Positions 15,141 to 22,385 of a DNA stretch of 22,385 bases are shown here, piece after piece. This DNA is from Acidilobaceae archaeon (GTDB lineage Archaea > Thermoproteota > Thermoprotei_A > Sulfolobales > Acidilobaceae): NCBI GenBank assembly GCA_026985385.1, contig JALSQM010000153.1:1-22385 (forward strand), given 5' to 3'. Position 1 is the first letter of the stretch; the number at the start of each line of letters is the position of its first letter. The notes under the pieces were generated by a model that saw nothing but the letters and a program-made list of their open reading frames with translations, was not told the DNA's origin and did not search any database. The translations under genes and the position numbers were made by a program.

Positions 15141-16193
15141 TTACGCCTCAACGCCGAGCGCTTCAATGTACTGCTCGGGCTTGAGGCGGAGGGCCTTAGC
15201 GGTCAGGATCGCCCTCATCGACTCCAGGGATAGCCTGGCGAGTGCTAGGGCTGCAACGGCTAGGCCTAGGTGTAGGGGGTAGGACTCGAAGGCCTGGAGG
15301 GCCGCAGCCCTAACGGCCTCCCTGGCCCTCCTATAGCTTGCCTCTAGGGCCTCAACTATGCTCCTACCCTCGAGGCCCTGATCCGGGAGCAGCTGCCTCA
15401 GCCCCGCCAGTAGCTGGTCCTCCTCAACCTCCCTCTCGGCGAGCTCCCTCAGGCCACCCCAGGGGATGCGGCAGTAGGGATCCCTGATGGGGGGTATCGC
15501 CGCCGCCACCACCCTGGGCTCGAGGCCCTGGAGCACCGCCTGAGCCGCTGCCCTGGCCGCCCTGTGGCGTAGCATCGGGCACACTATCCTGGAGACCCAG
15601 CGGGCGCTGTCGGCGTCGAGGCCCCCGAGTGGCTGGGTGTATATTATGTACGAGACCGCTGGATGCGCTAGAGTGTAGACCCTAGGCTCCCTCGCAGCCC
15701 TAGCCGCCTCAACGGCCCAGGAGAGCGCTCTGTGGAGGGGCTTGAAGGGCTTGGCTACGTCGAGGACCCTATCAACGCTCGACGCCGCCTCGGGATCCCT
15801 GGCTATCAGGGCCGTGGGGGCCCACTCTATGGACGCCGTCGCCGGCCGCGGGGGCCTGGAGCCCGACTCGACGGCCTCCAGTATTGCTAGCATGTCGAGT
15901 GCCACGTCGTCTAGGGCGAAGGCTAGCAGGGCGTCCCCCGCCCCCTCGGGTGCGAGCTTTGAGAGGTGGAGGGCCAGGGATCCCAGCCAGGAATAGAGCG
16001 CCTCCTCGACCTCCCCGGGCCTCCGGGCCTCGGAGAGGCCGGGCACGTACTCCCTCAGCACCGTCAGGGCCTCCTGGAGGTCGGCGGCTGAGGCTGCGTC
16101 CCTGATCCTCTCGAGCGCTGGGATCAGGGTCTTAGCGACCCTCGCTGCCGGTGCGAGCTTGGCGTAGGCGGCGCTACCCGGCACCCCCGGCAC
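15141..16193 (-). CDS. atpC: A-type ATP synthase subunit C (V-ATPase AC39/NtpC family)
   Basis: Central-stalk socket subunit linking the rotor ring to the shaft of the archaeal ATP synthase. The 350-residue all-helical protein shows the three repeated elements of the AC39 fold: an N-terminal Y-x(6)-R helix with a following L-x(2)-Y segment, an internal FALDDVALDMLAILEAVESG (about 92-111) resembling the DxxNLxxIL helix, and a C-terminal LARLSLESMRAILTAKAL (about 319-336) matching the family's last ExExxNLRxIxxGK helix. Sequence is divergent, and Ala-rich as expected for a GC-rich thermophile. GTG 16193 (or GTG 16184) overlaps the upstream coiled-coil gene by 20 bases, supporting coupled translation. 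The other synthase subunits are not in this window. Confidence 0.7.
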   Translation of the reverse strand: MPGVPGSAAYAKLAPAARVAKTLIPALERIRDAASAADLQEALTVLREYVPGLSEARRPGEVEEALYSWLGSLALHLSKLAPEGAGDALLAFALDDVALDMLAILEAVESGSRPPRPATASIEWAPTALIARDPEAASSVDRVLDVAKPFKPLHRALSWAVEAARAAREPRVYTLAHPAVSYIIYTQPLGGLDADSARWVSRIVCPMLRHRAARAAAQAVLQGLEPRVVAAAIPPIRDPYCRIPWGGLRELAEREVEEDQLLAGLRQLLPDQGLEGRSIVEALEASYRRAREAVRAAALQAFESYPLHLGLAVAALALARLSLESMRAILTAKALRLKPEQYIEALGVEA

Positions 16194-16563
16194 CCCCGAG
16201 CCTCTCGATTAGGGTCTTGAAGACCTCCTCCACAGCCCTATCCATGTTGGCCCTGGCCGCCTCGTCGAGCTCCCTCGCGAGCCTCGCCTTCTCCGAGTCG
16301 AGCCTGGCGTCTATGGATTCGACCTCCCTCTCCGCGAGCCTCTGGATCTCATCGATTATGGAGTCCACTATGCCGTCGGCCTCGCTCTCCAACTCCGACA
16401 TGAGGGCGTCGACTAGCCTCATCAGCTCAGAGGCCCTGCTACTAGCTAGCTCGCGTAGCGCCGCCAGCTCCTCCTCGAGCCAGTTGACCGCGTCTACCAG
16501 CCTCTCGATAGGGCTCCCAGCCAAGCGTGCACACCCAGCCCAGGCCGTGGCCCGCCCCGCCAT
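16174..16563 (-). CDS. Coiled-coil peripheral-stalk-like subunit of the A-type ATP synthase (H/E-like)
   Basis: A 129-residue, highly charged helical protein with continuous heptad-like spacing from about residue 18 to 120 and a Gly-rich tail. This looks like the stalk subunit H or the N-terminal coiled coil of subunit E. The assignment depends largely on its 20-base overlap with the subunit C gene. ATG 16563 is the longest start, but a TATA-like CTTAAAT (16568-16562, minus) sits on it, so TTG 16524 (residue 14) may be the real start, just before the coiled coil. A generic coiled-coil protein is the alternative. Confidence 0.5.
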   Translation of the reverse strand: MAGRATAWAGCARLAGSPIERLVDAVNWLEEELAALRELASSRASELMRLVDALMSELESEADGIVDSIIDEIQRLAEREVESIDARLDSEKARLARELDEAARANMDRAVEEVFKTLIERLGGAGGAG

Positions 16564-17984
16564 TTAAGCTAGGCCCCGCACCCCACAGGTACGGGGGTGC
16601 AGCGGGGCTGCCGGAGGTCGTTGACGTAGTAGTGATAGGTGGAGGGCCCGCGGGCTACCCGGCGGCCTCCCTCCTAGGCAGGGCCGGCTTGAGGGTGGCT
16701 CTTGTAGAGGAGGGGCTCCTAGGCGGGGAGTGCACGAACTACGGGTGCATACCGACCAAGGCGCTCTACTCGAAGCTCCTACACGCCCTCCAGGCCGGGT
16801 CGAAGCCCCAGCCGCTGCCGGGCCTCGCGGAGTGGGCCTGGAGGGGCCCGGTGGAGTCTAGCAGGAGGGGTGTGGGGGAGATACTCGAGTCCGCGGGAGT
16901 CTGGGTTGTAAGGGGCCGGGCCGGGCTCGCGGGTGAGAGGCTGATAGAAGTCGAGGGCGGGCCTAGCCTCAGGGCTGAGAGGGCCGTGGTTGTCGCCGTC
17001 GGGAGCGAGCCGAGCCACCCACGGGGCCTGGAGCCCGACGGCTTCCTAGTCGTTGATAACAGGGGCTTCCTAGAGGCCCTGCGCCGGGATCCTCAGAGGA
17101 TCCTGATAGTCGGGGCTGGCGCTGTGGGTGTCGAGTACGCCACCCTACTAGCGATGGCTGGGAGGGAGGTCTACCTGGTCGAGATCATGCCGAGGATCCT
17201 CCCCGGGATCGAGAGGGGGGTCGCCCAGTCCGTCGAGGGATCCCTGAGGAGGATGGGGGTCAGGGTCTGGAAGAGGTCTAGGGTCGAGGGCCTCGAGAGG
17301 CTGGGTGACAGGGCCGCCAGGGTTAGGGTGGCGGGCCACGGCGTTGTCGAGGTTGACCTCGTAGTGGTGGCCACGGGTAGGAGGCCGGCGACGAGGGGCA
17401 TAGGCCTGGAAGCCGTGAAGGCTAGGCTCGACGACAAGGGCTACCTGGGCGTTGAGAGGCCACACATGAGGGCGGGGCCCCCATGGCTATACGCCGCGGG
17501 CGACGCAGCCGGCCCCCCGCTCCTAGCGCATAAGGCCTTCCACGAGGGCATAGCGGCCGCCCACTCCATACTAGGCATCAAGCCCCCCGAGCCGGGGCCC
17601 ATACCCATGGTCGTCTACACCCACCCGGAGGCCGTGAGTGTCGGCGCCAGCCTAGAGGAGGCCAGGGCCCAGGGCATCGAGGCGGTCGAGGCCAGGGTGC
17701 CCGTCGGCGCTCTCGCGAGGGTCTCCATCGAGGGGGGTGGGAGGGGCTTCGTGAAGATAGTGTATGACCCGGCAACACACAGGATCCTCGGCTTCCACGC
17801 CCACCTACCCGGGGCATCAGAGCTGGCGGGCTACGCCGCATACCTCATAGCCCGGGGCGCCAAGCTCGAGGAGGTGGCGTCAACCATACACCCCCACCCA
17901 ACGCTCTCAGAGGCTCTCTGGGAGGCAGCCAAGGCGGCGCTGGGGGAGCCCGTACACGTACTAGCGGCGTCAACTAGGAGGTAG
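16527..17984 (+). CDS. lpdA: Dihydrolipoamide dehydrogenase-type pyridine nucleotide-disulfide oxidoreductase
   Basis: FAD- and NAD-dependent flavoprotein that would reoxidise dihydrolipoamide in 2-oxoacid dehydrogenase or glycine-cleavage complexes. In the numbering of the longest form, the FAD loop is VIGGGPAG (36-43), the redox disulfide is GGECTNYGCIPTK (66-78, C69 and C74), the NAD loop is ILIVGAGAVGVEYA, the second FAD contact is YAAGDAAG and the catalytic dyad is HPTLSE (H457, E462). All are intact. Start problem: GTG 16527 is the only canonical start before the FAD loop except GTG 16633, which would cut into it. It overlaps the divergent gene, and the TATA-like patch at 16561 lies inside it. 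CTG 16608 behind GCGGGG would give 458 residues, the normal family length. No E2 or lipoyl gene is near. Mercuric reductase is less likely, since no extra C-terminal Cys pair is seen. Confidence 0.88.
   Translation: MHTQPRPWPAPPFKLGPAPHRYGGAAGLPEVVDVVVIGGGPAGYPAASLLGRAGLRVALVEEGLLGGECTNYGCIPTKALYSKLLHALQAGSKPQPLPGLAEWAWRGPVESSRRGVGEILESAGVWVVRGRAGLAGERLIEVEGGPSLRAERAVVVAVGSEPSHPRGLEPDGFLVVDNRGFLEALRRDPQRILIVGAGAVGVEYATLLAMAGREVYLVEIMPRILPGIERGVAQSVEGSLRRMGVRVWKRSRVEGLERLGDRAARVRVAGHGVVEVDLVVVATGRRPATRGIGLEAVKARLDDKGYLGVERPHMRAGPPWLYAAGDAAGPPLLAHKAFHEGIAAAHSILGIKPPEPGPIPMVVYTHPEAVSVGASLEEARAQGIEAVEARVPVGALARVSIEGGGRGFVKIVYDPATHRILGFHAHLPGASELAGYAAYLIARGAKLEEVASTIHPHPTLSEALWEAAKAALGEPVHVLAASTRR
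16561..16569. promoter_or_regulatory. Shared TATA-like element of the divergent ATP synthase and dehydrogenase genes
   Basis: CATTTAAGC on plus and GCTTAAATG on minus is the only A/T-rich patch between the two genes, and it reads as a box in both directions. If used, transcription would start near 16540 (minus) and 16590 (plus), inside both longest frames, so both proteins would begin later than their longest forms. Confidence 0.45.
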
Positions 17985-17997
17985 CTAGAGGATCTAA

Positions 17998-19791
17998 CTA
18001 AGCAGGGGCCCCCGAGGATCCCCGGGGAGAGGTAGTGCCCCTCCCAACTTTAGCTGGGGAGGGGTGAAGCCCTAGCAGGTGTGAGAGCCATTCGGCAGCA
18101 GCGCTATAGGCGGCTTCAGCCATTTCTAGGAGGGTGGGGATCCTCCCCAGCTCTCTGGCTAGATCCCTATAGCCCTGGTGTTCCTCTATTCTAACTATCT
18201 TCTTCACGGGGATTACGAGGTGGTATGACTTCCTTGCCCTCCTATGGAACCCCTCGTGTATGAGGTAGGCGCCCTTCCAGTGTAGGAGCGCTCTGAGGCT
18301 TCCTGCAGCCTCTAGTTTGACTGCTATGAAGCCCCCTGCTGGGCCTCTCCCCCCGGGTAGGGGCCATATGGTTATGGGTGATAGATGCCTGCCAGCGTCG
18401 CCCTTGAGCGGCCCCCTGAGCCTTCCCTCTTCTAGCTTCACACCCCAGGGGACTCGAAGGTAGCCCGTCACCTTTGGGGGTCTGCGGGTCTCCACGTAGC
18501 GTGGCAATCCCAGGGGCCAGGTATGGTAGGTTGGGCCAGGCTCCTCCACGCCTGCTATCCTACCGCTGGCGGCGTGGTATGCCTTCCACGTTGATTTCAG
18601 GGTCGACGCCCCTATAGCGCTTAGAGCGCAGAGGATCCTCGCCGAGTCATCCCCGATTTCGCTGCAGTCGGCGGCCCTCTCAAAGCATGCGTAGTCGCCT
18701 GGATCCTTGGAGAGGCCCTGGAGCTCCTCCACGTGGTAGGGGCAGGGGTGCCTGGCGTTCTCTGAGACCAGGATCTCGGAGCCCTTTAGGGTCGGGGCTA
18801 GATTTAGGCAGTCGTCACTCTCCCCGAGCGATGCCGTGGCCATGTCGACTATGAATCCAAGTGCTCGGTCGAGGCTCTCGGGGCTTATGGCGCCCCTTAG
18901 GAGGTCTATGTAGTCGGAGAGCATCCCCTCCAAGTGGGAGCTTACCTCTGCCTCGACAAGCCTGAAGTGGCCGAAGCCCCTGGAGGCCGCCTTACCGAGG
19001 CCTACTACCACCGGCACGGCTGCGAGCGCGGCCACGGCCAGGGCCTGGGAGGGCCCGTCCCCTCTGGCCCCGGGCCTCTTGAGGACCCTCACTACAAGCT
19101 CTACATCATTCGGCTTAAGGGGCTGGATCTCATAATAGCTCCGCCCCTCCTCGAAGCCCTGGACTGTGAGGAGGAAGCGTGGTATAGCGAATAGGAGCAG
19201 GGCCTCCTCGCTAATGCCCTCCAACAGCTTGGAGGCGCCCTCATCGCCTAGTATGCTCCGAGTCACCACGCCCACGGGGGGCTCGTGGTCTACGCCGAGG
19301 AGCCTTCGAAGCCTCCTATAGGCATGGAGGCTTAGCGCTGTTAGAGCATTCGATACTCCAAGTCTCCTATTCGGCCTCTTCGGGTGAGCGATCCCCCTAA
19401 CCTTGGAGATAAACTCCTCCAATAGCTGGGCTTCCCGAGGCTTTATGTAGGTTACACGATCTACCTCGGGGAGCCTCCACTCCTCACGGACTACCACGGG
19501 GCTTGAAGCCCTTGTGGAGCCGAAAGCCCTCGCCGCTACAGCCTCGGCCTCGGCGTGGCCCCGGACTGGGATGCCGTATTCCTTGGATTTCCTGCTGCAG
19601 GGTGCCCCCGCTAGGGCTGCAATCCTCAGCAGCCACCGGGCCCTACCTATGAGCTGCGTGGCCTTAGGCATGTAGGGGCCTAGACACTGTGGGGGCTCCT
19701 GGGGGCAGTAGAAGGTTCTGCCATTAAATCCCCCGGGCCATATTGGGGTTTCCGCGCTGAAAACGAGAGTCGCAAGGGACTCTAGGGGCAC
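17998..19791 (-). CDS. cmr1: Stand-alone Cmr1-like RAMP protein (type III-B CRISPR)
   Basis: RAMP-superfamily protein resembling Cmr1, the subunit that caps the 3-prime crRNA end of the type III-B effector complex. Motifs in order: ETPIWPGG (14-21), GRARWLLRIAALAG (49-62, the G-x-LRWWxR helix), ARAFGSTRASSPVVV (87-101, the FGS...SPV segment), a second RRM-like half ending in the glycine-rich loop GLGKAASRGFGHF (264-276), and the C-terminal part with WPLGLPR (425-431) and GRHLSPITIWPL (467-478). All Cmr1 hallmarks are present; 597 residues is long for the family. Six or more Cys cluster in 328-388, perhaps a metal site absent from many homologues. GTG 19791 follows GGGGGGAT about 8 bases upstream. 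It lies 39 bases after the ZIP gene, and its end is 13 bases from the convergent dehydrogenase. No other cmr or cas gene is present. Confidence 0.8.
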   Translation of the reverse strand: MPLESLATLVFSAETPIWPGGFNGRTFYCPQEPPQCLGPYMPKATQLIGRARWLLRIAALAGAPCSRKSKEYGIPVRGHAEAEAVAARAFGSTRASSPVVVREEWRLPEVDRVTYIKPREAQLLEEFISKVRGIAHPKRPNRRLGVSNALTALSLHAYRRLRRLLGVDHEPPVGVVTRSILGDEGASKLLEGISEEALLLFAIPRFLLTVQGFEEGRSYYEIQPLKPNDVELVVRVLKRPGARGDGPSQALAVAALAAVPVVVGLGKAASRGFGHFRLVEAEVSSHLEGMLSDYIDLLRGAISPESLDRALGFIVDMATASLGESDDCLNLAPTLKGSEILVSENARHPCPYHVEELQGLSKDPGDYACFERAADCSEIGDDSARILCALSAIGASTLKSTWKAYHAASGRIAGVEEPGPTYHTWPLGLPRYVETRRPPKVTGYLRVPWGVKLEEGRLRGPLKGDAGRHLSPITIWPLPGGRGPAGGFIAVKLEAAGSLRALLHWKGAYLIHEGFHRRARKSYHLVIPVKKIVRIEEHQGYRDLARELGRIPTLLEMAEAAYSAAAEWLSHLLGLHPSPAKVGRGTTSPRGSSGAPA

Positions 19792-19830
19792 TAGCGGATC
19801 CCCCCGTGGTATTGTGGTGGGTCTAGGCTT

Positions 19831-20646
19831 TTACTTTATCGCCGTGTCCAAGGCGGCCATGAGTATGAGGCCCGCGAAGAATGCGAGTGTCGCCTTGCCC
19901 TCGTGGCCGCTCCTATGCGTCTCGGGTATGGCCTCGTGGCTCACAACGTATAGCATTGCACCGGCGCCGAAGCCGAGGGCGTAGGGTAGCAGCCTCACGG
20001 AGACCTCTGTGAGGTACGCCGCGGGCACGGCCATGGCCATCTCTGAGAGGCCGCTTAGCCACGCGTAGAGGAGGGCCCTGCCGAGGCTGCCCCCGCTGGC
20101 GTATACCGGCACGCTGACCGCTAGCCCCTCGGGGATGTCCTGTATGGCTATGGCCAGCCCCACCGTGAAGCCCGTTCTGGCGGAGTAGGCGCTCGCAGCC
20201 CCTATGGAGAGGCCCTCGGGTAGGTTGTGGATTATTATGGCAAGCGCCACCAGCCAGGCCGCCTTCAGCTTCCTGAGGCCCGATGGGGGCCCCTCATAGC
20301 CTTTAACCAGGTGCTCGTGTGGCACTAGCTCGTTCACAGCGTGGACCGTCAGGGCCCCGAGGACGACGCCCGCGAGGGGCCTGAGGGCGCCGTAGGAGTC
20401 TATGGCGGGCACGAGGAGGCTGGTGAAGCTAGCCGCCACCATCACGCCGGAGCTGAAGCCCAGGCCCACGTCTATGAGTAGGGGCAGCCTCTCCTCCCCG
20501 CCGCGGAGGAAGAGGACCCCGAACCCCCCAAGGCTGGTCAGGGCCATGGCCAGCCCAGACATGACGAGCGCTACCCATACCGGCCCCCTCTCGGAGAGGT
20601 GCATCAACAACGCCGCGGCGGCCAAGGCACTGTCAGCCGCCACCAA
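19831..20646 (-). CDS. ZIP family divalent metal transporter
   Basis: Membrane transporter for zinc, iron or manganese uptake, 271 residues with about eight hydrophobic segments. The two metal-binding helices are IIIHNLPEGLSIG (137-149) and IAIQDIPEGLAVS (166-178), the canonical HN-x-PEG and (E/Q)-D-x-PEG pairs of ZupT/ZIPB-like members, and a His-containing loop PHEHLVK (109-115) precedes them. A late HEAIPETHRSGHEG motif adds metal ligands. TTG 20646 or GTG 20643 is the start; a clear TATA box lies 15-23 bases upstream, so the mRNA is probably leaderless. The Cmr1-like gene follows after 39 bases. Family sure, metal preference unknown. Confidence 0.9.
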   Translation of the reverse strand: MVAADSALAAAALLMHLSERGPVWVALVMSGLAMALTSLGGFGVLFLRGGEERLPLLIDVGLGFSSGVMVAASFTSLLVPAIDSYGALRPLAGVVLGALTVHAVNELVPHEHLVKGYEGPPSGLRKLKAAWLVALAIIIHNLPEGLSIGAASAYSARTGFTVGLAIAIQDIPEGLAVSVPVYASGGSLGRALLYAWLSGLSEMAMAVPAAYLTEVSVRLLPYALGFGAGAMLYVVSHEAIPETHRSGHEGKATLAFFAGLILMAALDTAIK

Positions 20647-20660
20647 GCACTTACAGGGGG

Positions 20661-20669
20661 TTTATATGG
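20661..20669 (-). promoter_or_regulatory. TATA box of the ZIP transporter gene
   Basis: On the minus strand CCATATAAA stands out in a GC-rich stretch. With normal spacing, transcription starts at about 20640-20643, at the TTG/GTG start codons, predicting a leaderless transcript that may continue into the Cmr1-like gene. Confidence 0.6.
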
Positions 20670-20801
20670 AGGCACCAGAAGAGCGGGCTCGGCCTCCGCC
20701 GTAGGACCCCCACGAGGCCTCGGGCCCTAGCGAACCTCCTCACAGCCCACTCCAGCGATGCGGGGGAGTGCTTAGAAGTGTTTCCCGGGGGCTACCAAGC
20801 G
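20670..20801. other. Short gene-free stretch between the cupin and ZIP genes
   Basis: About 130 bases upstream of the ZIP TATA box and downstream of the cupin stop. It is GC-rich and without a frame I can support, RNA signature or convincing terminator. GCGATGCGGGGGAGTGC (20755-20771) is the only notable patch and has no clear meaning. Confidence 0.5.
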
Positions 20802-21230
20802 TTAGCAGGTCGCCCCCAGCTTCTCGGCGAGCCTCCTTCTATCCTCGGTCACCGGGGAGTTGACGTCGAGCACTAGGGCCCCTCCCCCGCCTGCCCGGGC
20901 GGAGTGGGGCGTGGAGGGCGGGATCACCCTATACTGGCCCCGCGCAAGCCTGGACCACCCCGCGCCCTCGATCCATAGATCCAGCTCCCCATCCAGGACC
21001 ACGGTGACCTGCGTCGACTCGTGACTATGCCTTGGAACCTCGGCCCCCGGATCCAGGAGCGTCTCAACAACTATGACCCTCCCATCGCAGTAGGAGACCC
21101 TAGACCTAACCCCCGGGAGAACCTCGATGAAGCCGTCCATGGGGTCGTACACCGCCAAGGCAGCGGGGGGCGAGCGGGTAATAACCCCCACGCTCCAAGC
21201 CATCAGGGCCCCGTGAGGAATCTGCCCCAC
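20802..21230 (-). CDS. Small cupin-domain protein
   Basis: A 142-residue single-domain cupin. Motif 1 is PGAEVPRHSHESTQVTVVLDG (61-81), with metal-ligand candidates H68 and H70 and Q74 where the canonical Glu usually stands. Motif 2 is GQYRVIPPSTPHSARAG (98-114), with H109. The fold could bind a metal for an isomerase or dioxygenase-like reaction, or act as a small-molecule sensor; the sequence does not tell which. GTG 21230 is the longest start, ATG 21203 (residue 10) the best alternative. It is co-directional with the DUF1464 gene, which ends 43 bases upstream, so the two may be cotranscribed. Confidence 0.85.
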   Translation of the reverse strand: MGQIPHGALMAWSVGVITRSPPAALAVYDPMDGFIEVLPGVRSRVSYCDGRVIVVETLLDPGAEVPRHSHESTQVTVVLDGELDLWIEGAGWSRLARGQYRVIPPSTPHSARAGGGGALVLDVNSPVTEDRRRLAEKLGATC

Positions 21231-21273
21231 GCCGAGCCCCCCGGGCGATGGGCTGGATTGGCCTTGCCGAGGG

Positions 21274-22385
21274 TTAGGCGCAGAGCTTAGGGTTCCTGAC
21301 GCTGGCCACGTAGGCCTCGCGGAGCCTCCTCCTAGCCTCTTGGAGGCGTGGGTGCCACACGTGGTCTAGGGCTGTGCCGCAGGCCTCGGGTATCGCCATG
21401 GAGCGCACCTCAGCGCTCGCGTGGCCCCCCAGGAGGCCCTCGACCACTAGGGCGTAGCCTTGGGCTGCGTGCTTGGAGGCCCGGGCGCCCTCGAGGAGCC
21501 CTAGGGGCTCTGGCTCGATGCTGCCGGGCAGCCTTGAGGCTAGGTCGTCGAGGATCCTCTGGGCCCTCGAGAGCCTGCCGCTGACGAGGAGCCTCTTGAC
21601 TCCTCTCCTCGCCGCGATGCCCGCTATGGTTGTCGCTATGGACTCCATCATAGCCTCGTAGGCCTCCCTACACGGCCCCCCGGAGGCCGCGGCCCTCTCG
21701 AGGGCCTCCAGGGGGTCGCTTGCCTTGCACGCCTCCATCACTCCCCCGTGGAAGACGTCGCCCCTCCCCCAGCAGCCCCCGGCCGCTACGGCCTCGAGGT
21801 CTAGGGGGCCCGCGGTGATGAAGCCAGGCGCCAGACTCGTGCCGCCCAGCGCCCACGTGACCCTCCCCGACTCCACTAGGATTAGCGCGTTATAGCCGTA
21901 GCCGGCCTCTAGGAGGAGGAAGCTCGCGTCTCCGGGGTGGCCCTTGGATTCCAGGTGTAGGGCTAGGAGGGTCACGGCCAGCTTGTCGGCGGTGCCTATG
22001 TCCACCCTGTTATACTTAGCGCCCCACCTGAGCGTTGGGAGGTGTATGATTCCGGGTATGAAGACGCTCCTCACCCCCCTCCAGGAGACTAGCTCGACCA
22101 CCGTGTCGGCTAGGGCCTTGTAGACCATCACGCCGGGGTCGCCCCTCTCGACCCCCTCCTCTATGGCCTCCCTAGTGCTGAGTAGGAGTACCTCGACGGC
22201 GAACCTCTCGGGGTCGACTACCTCGTGGGAGAGGGTGACCGGCACACCGTAGCCTGAGGGGGCGGCTATGGCGTCCACCTCCCCGGCCTCCCTGATGGCC
22301 TCTAGGAGTACCCCGGGATCCCTAGCAACCCTCACGGTATCGATGCTGGCCTCCCACACGACCCTGCCATCCTCCACTAGGGCTA
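21274..22385 (-). CDS. DUF1464 family protein (butyrate-kinase-like, ASKHA fold), 5-prime end outside the window
   Basis: Archaeal DUF1464 protein, predicted to be an acetate/butyrate-kinase-like member of the actin/hexokinase fold; its substrate is not established. Visible parts are an APSGYGVP segment, IPGIIHLPTLRWGAKYN, the central KLAVTLLAL and EAGYGYNALILVESG strand-turn-strand (phosphate-2-like), ALGGTSLAPGFI, and a late VKRLLVSGRLS (adenosine-like) motif. The frame stays open to the window edge; the first GTG (22377) begins at EDGRVVWEA, which in relatives follows an N-terminal GIDPGT-type phosphate loop, so the true start lies beyond 22385. It is upstream of, and probably cotranscribed with, the cupin gene. 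Confidence 0.82.
   Translation of the reverse strand, partial: ALVEDGRVVWEASIDTVRVARDPGVLLEAIREAGEVDAIAAPSGYGVPVTLSHEVVDPERFAVEVLLLSTREAIEEGVERGDPGVMVYKALADTVVELVSWRGVRSVFIPGIIHLPTLRWGAKYNRVDIGTADKLAVTLLALHLESKGHPGDASFLLLEAGYGYNALILVESGRVTWALGGTSLAPGFITAGPLDLEAVAAGGCWGRGDVFHGGVMEACKASDPLEALERAAASGGPCREAYEAMMESIATTIAGIAARRGVKRLLVSGRLSRAQRILDDLASRLPGSIEPEPLGLLEGARASKHAAQGYALVVEGLLGGHASAEVRSMAIPEACGTALDHVWHPRLQEARRRLREAYVASVRNPKLCA

Overview
The window looks like a stretch of chromosome from a hyperthermophilic crenarchaeon, most plausibly Desulfurococcales (inference). The signs are high G+C, tight gene packing, frequent TTG and GTG starts, AGG arginine and ATA isoleucine codons, archaeal TATA boxes close to starts, and typical archaeal families: bifunctional phosphoglucose/phosphomannose isomerase, A-type ATP synthase subunit C, DUF1464, DUF123 and HerA/NurA. 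Genus is not decidable by eye.

Layout. Bases 68-6465 carry four plus-strand genes: the SIS-domain sugar-phosphate isomerase, a membrane-anchored ClpP-fold (SDH-type) protease, a large secreted beta-propeller protein with a coiled-coil stalk and C-terminal anchor, and an APC-type permease carrying a C-terminal minimal nucleotidyltransferase domain. Bases 6462-12281 form a minus-strand block. It holds a transglycosylase (TGT/DpdA-like) gene overlapping a DUF5591-like gene, then a tight trio of a small CARF-like protein, a long divergent NurA-like nuclease and a long HerA-like ATPase. The last two have locally lower G+C. Bases 12337-12954 encode a DUF123 GIY-YIG protein. Bases 12955-13429 are non-coding, with a promoter-like box and strong inverted repeats, and are a candidate for a structured RNA. 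Bases 13430-15107 encode a sulfide:quinone oxidoreductase-like flavoprotein and DUF1641. Bases 15141-16563 (minus) encode ATP synthase subunit C and a coiled-coil peripheral-stalk-like subunit. These diverge from a dihydrolipoamide dehydrogenase (16527-17984). Bases 17998-22385 (minus) carry a stand-alone Cmr1-like RAMP protein, a ZIP metal transporter, a cupin and a DUF1464 kinase-like gene cut by the window edge.

Working together. The flavoprotein/DUF1641 pair, the ATP synthase subunits and the dehydrogenase are an energy-metabolism group. The CARF-like/NurA/HerA trio is the most unusual system: a cyclic-nucleotide-sensor-like fold placed directly before a nuclease/translocase pair, without the usual Mre11-Rad50 partners. 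With the lone Cmr1-like gene about 7 kb away and the TGT-like pair just upstream, it suggests a mobile-element defence module, possibly coupled to type III CRISPR signalling. That function is inferred, not shown. No tRNA, rRNA, CRISPR array or insertion sequence was recognised.
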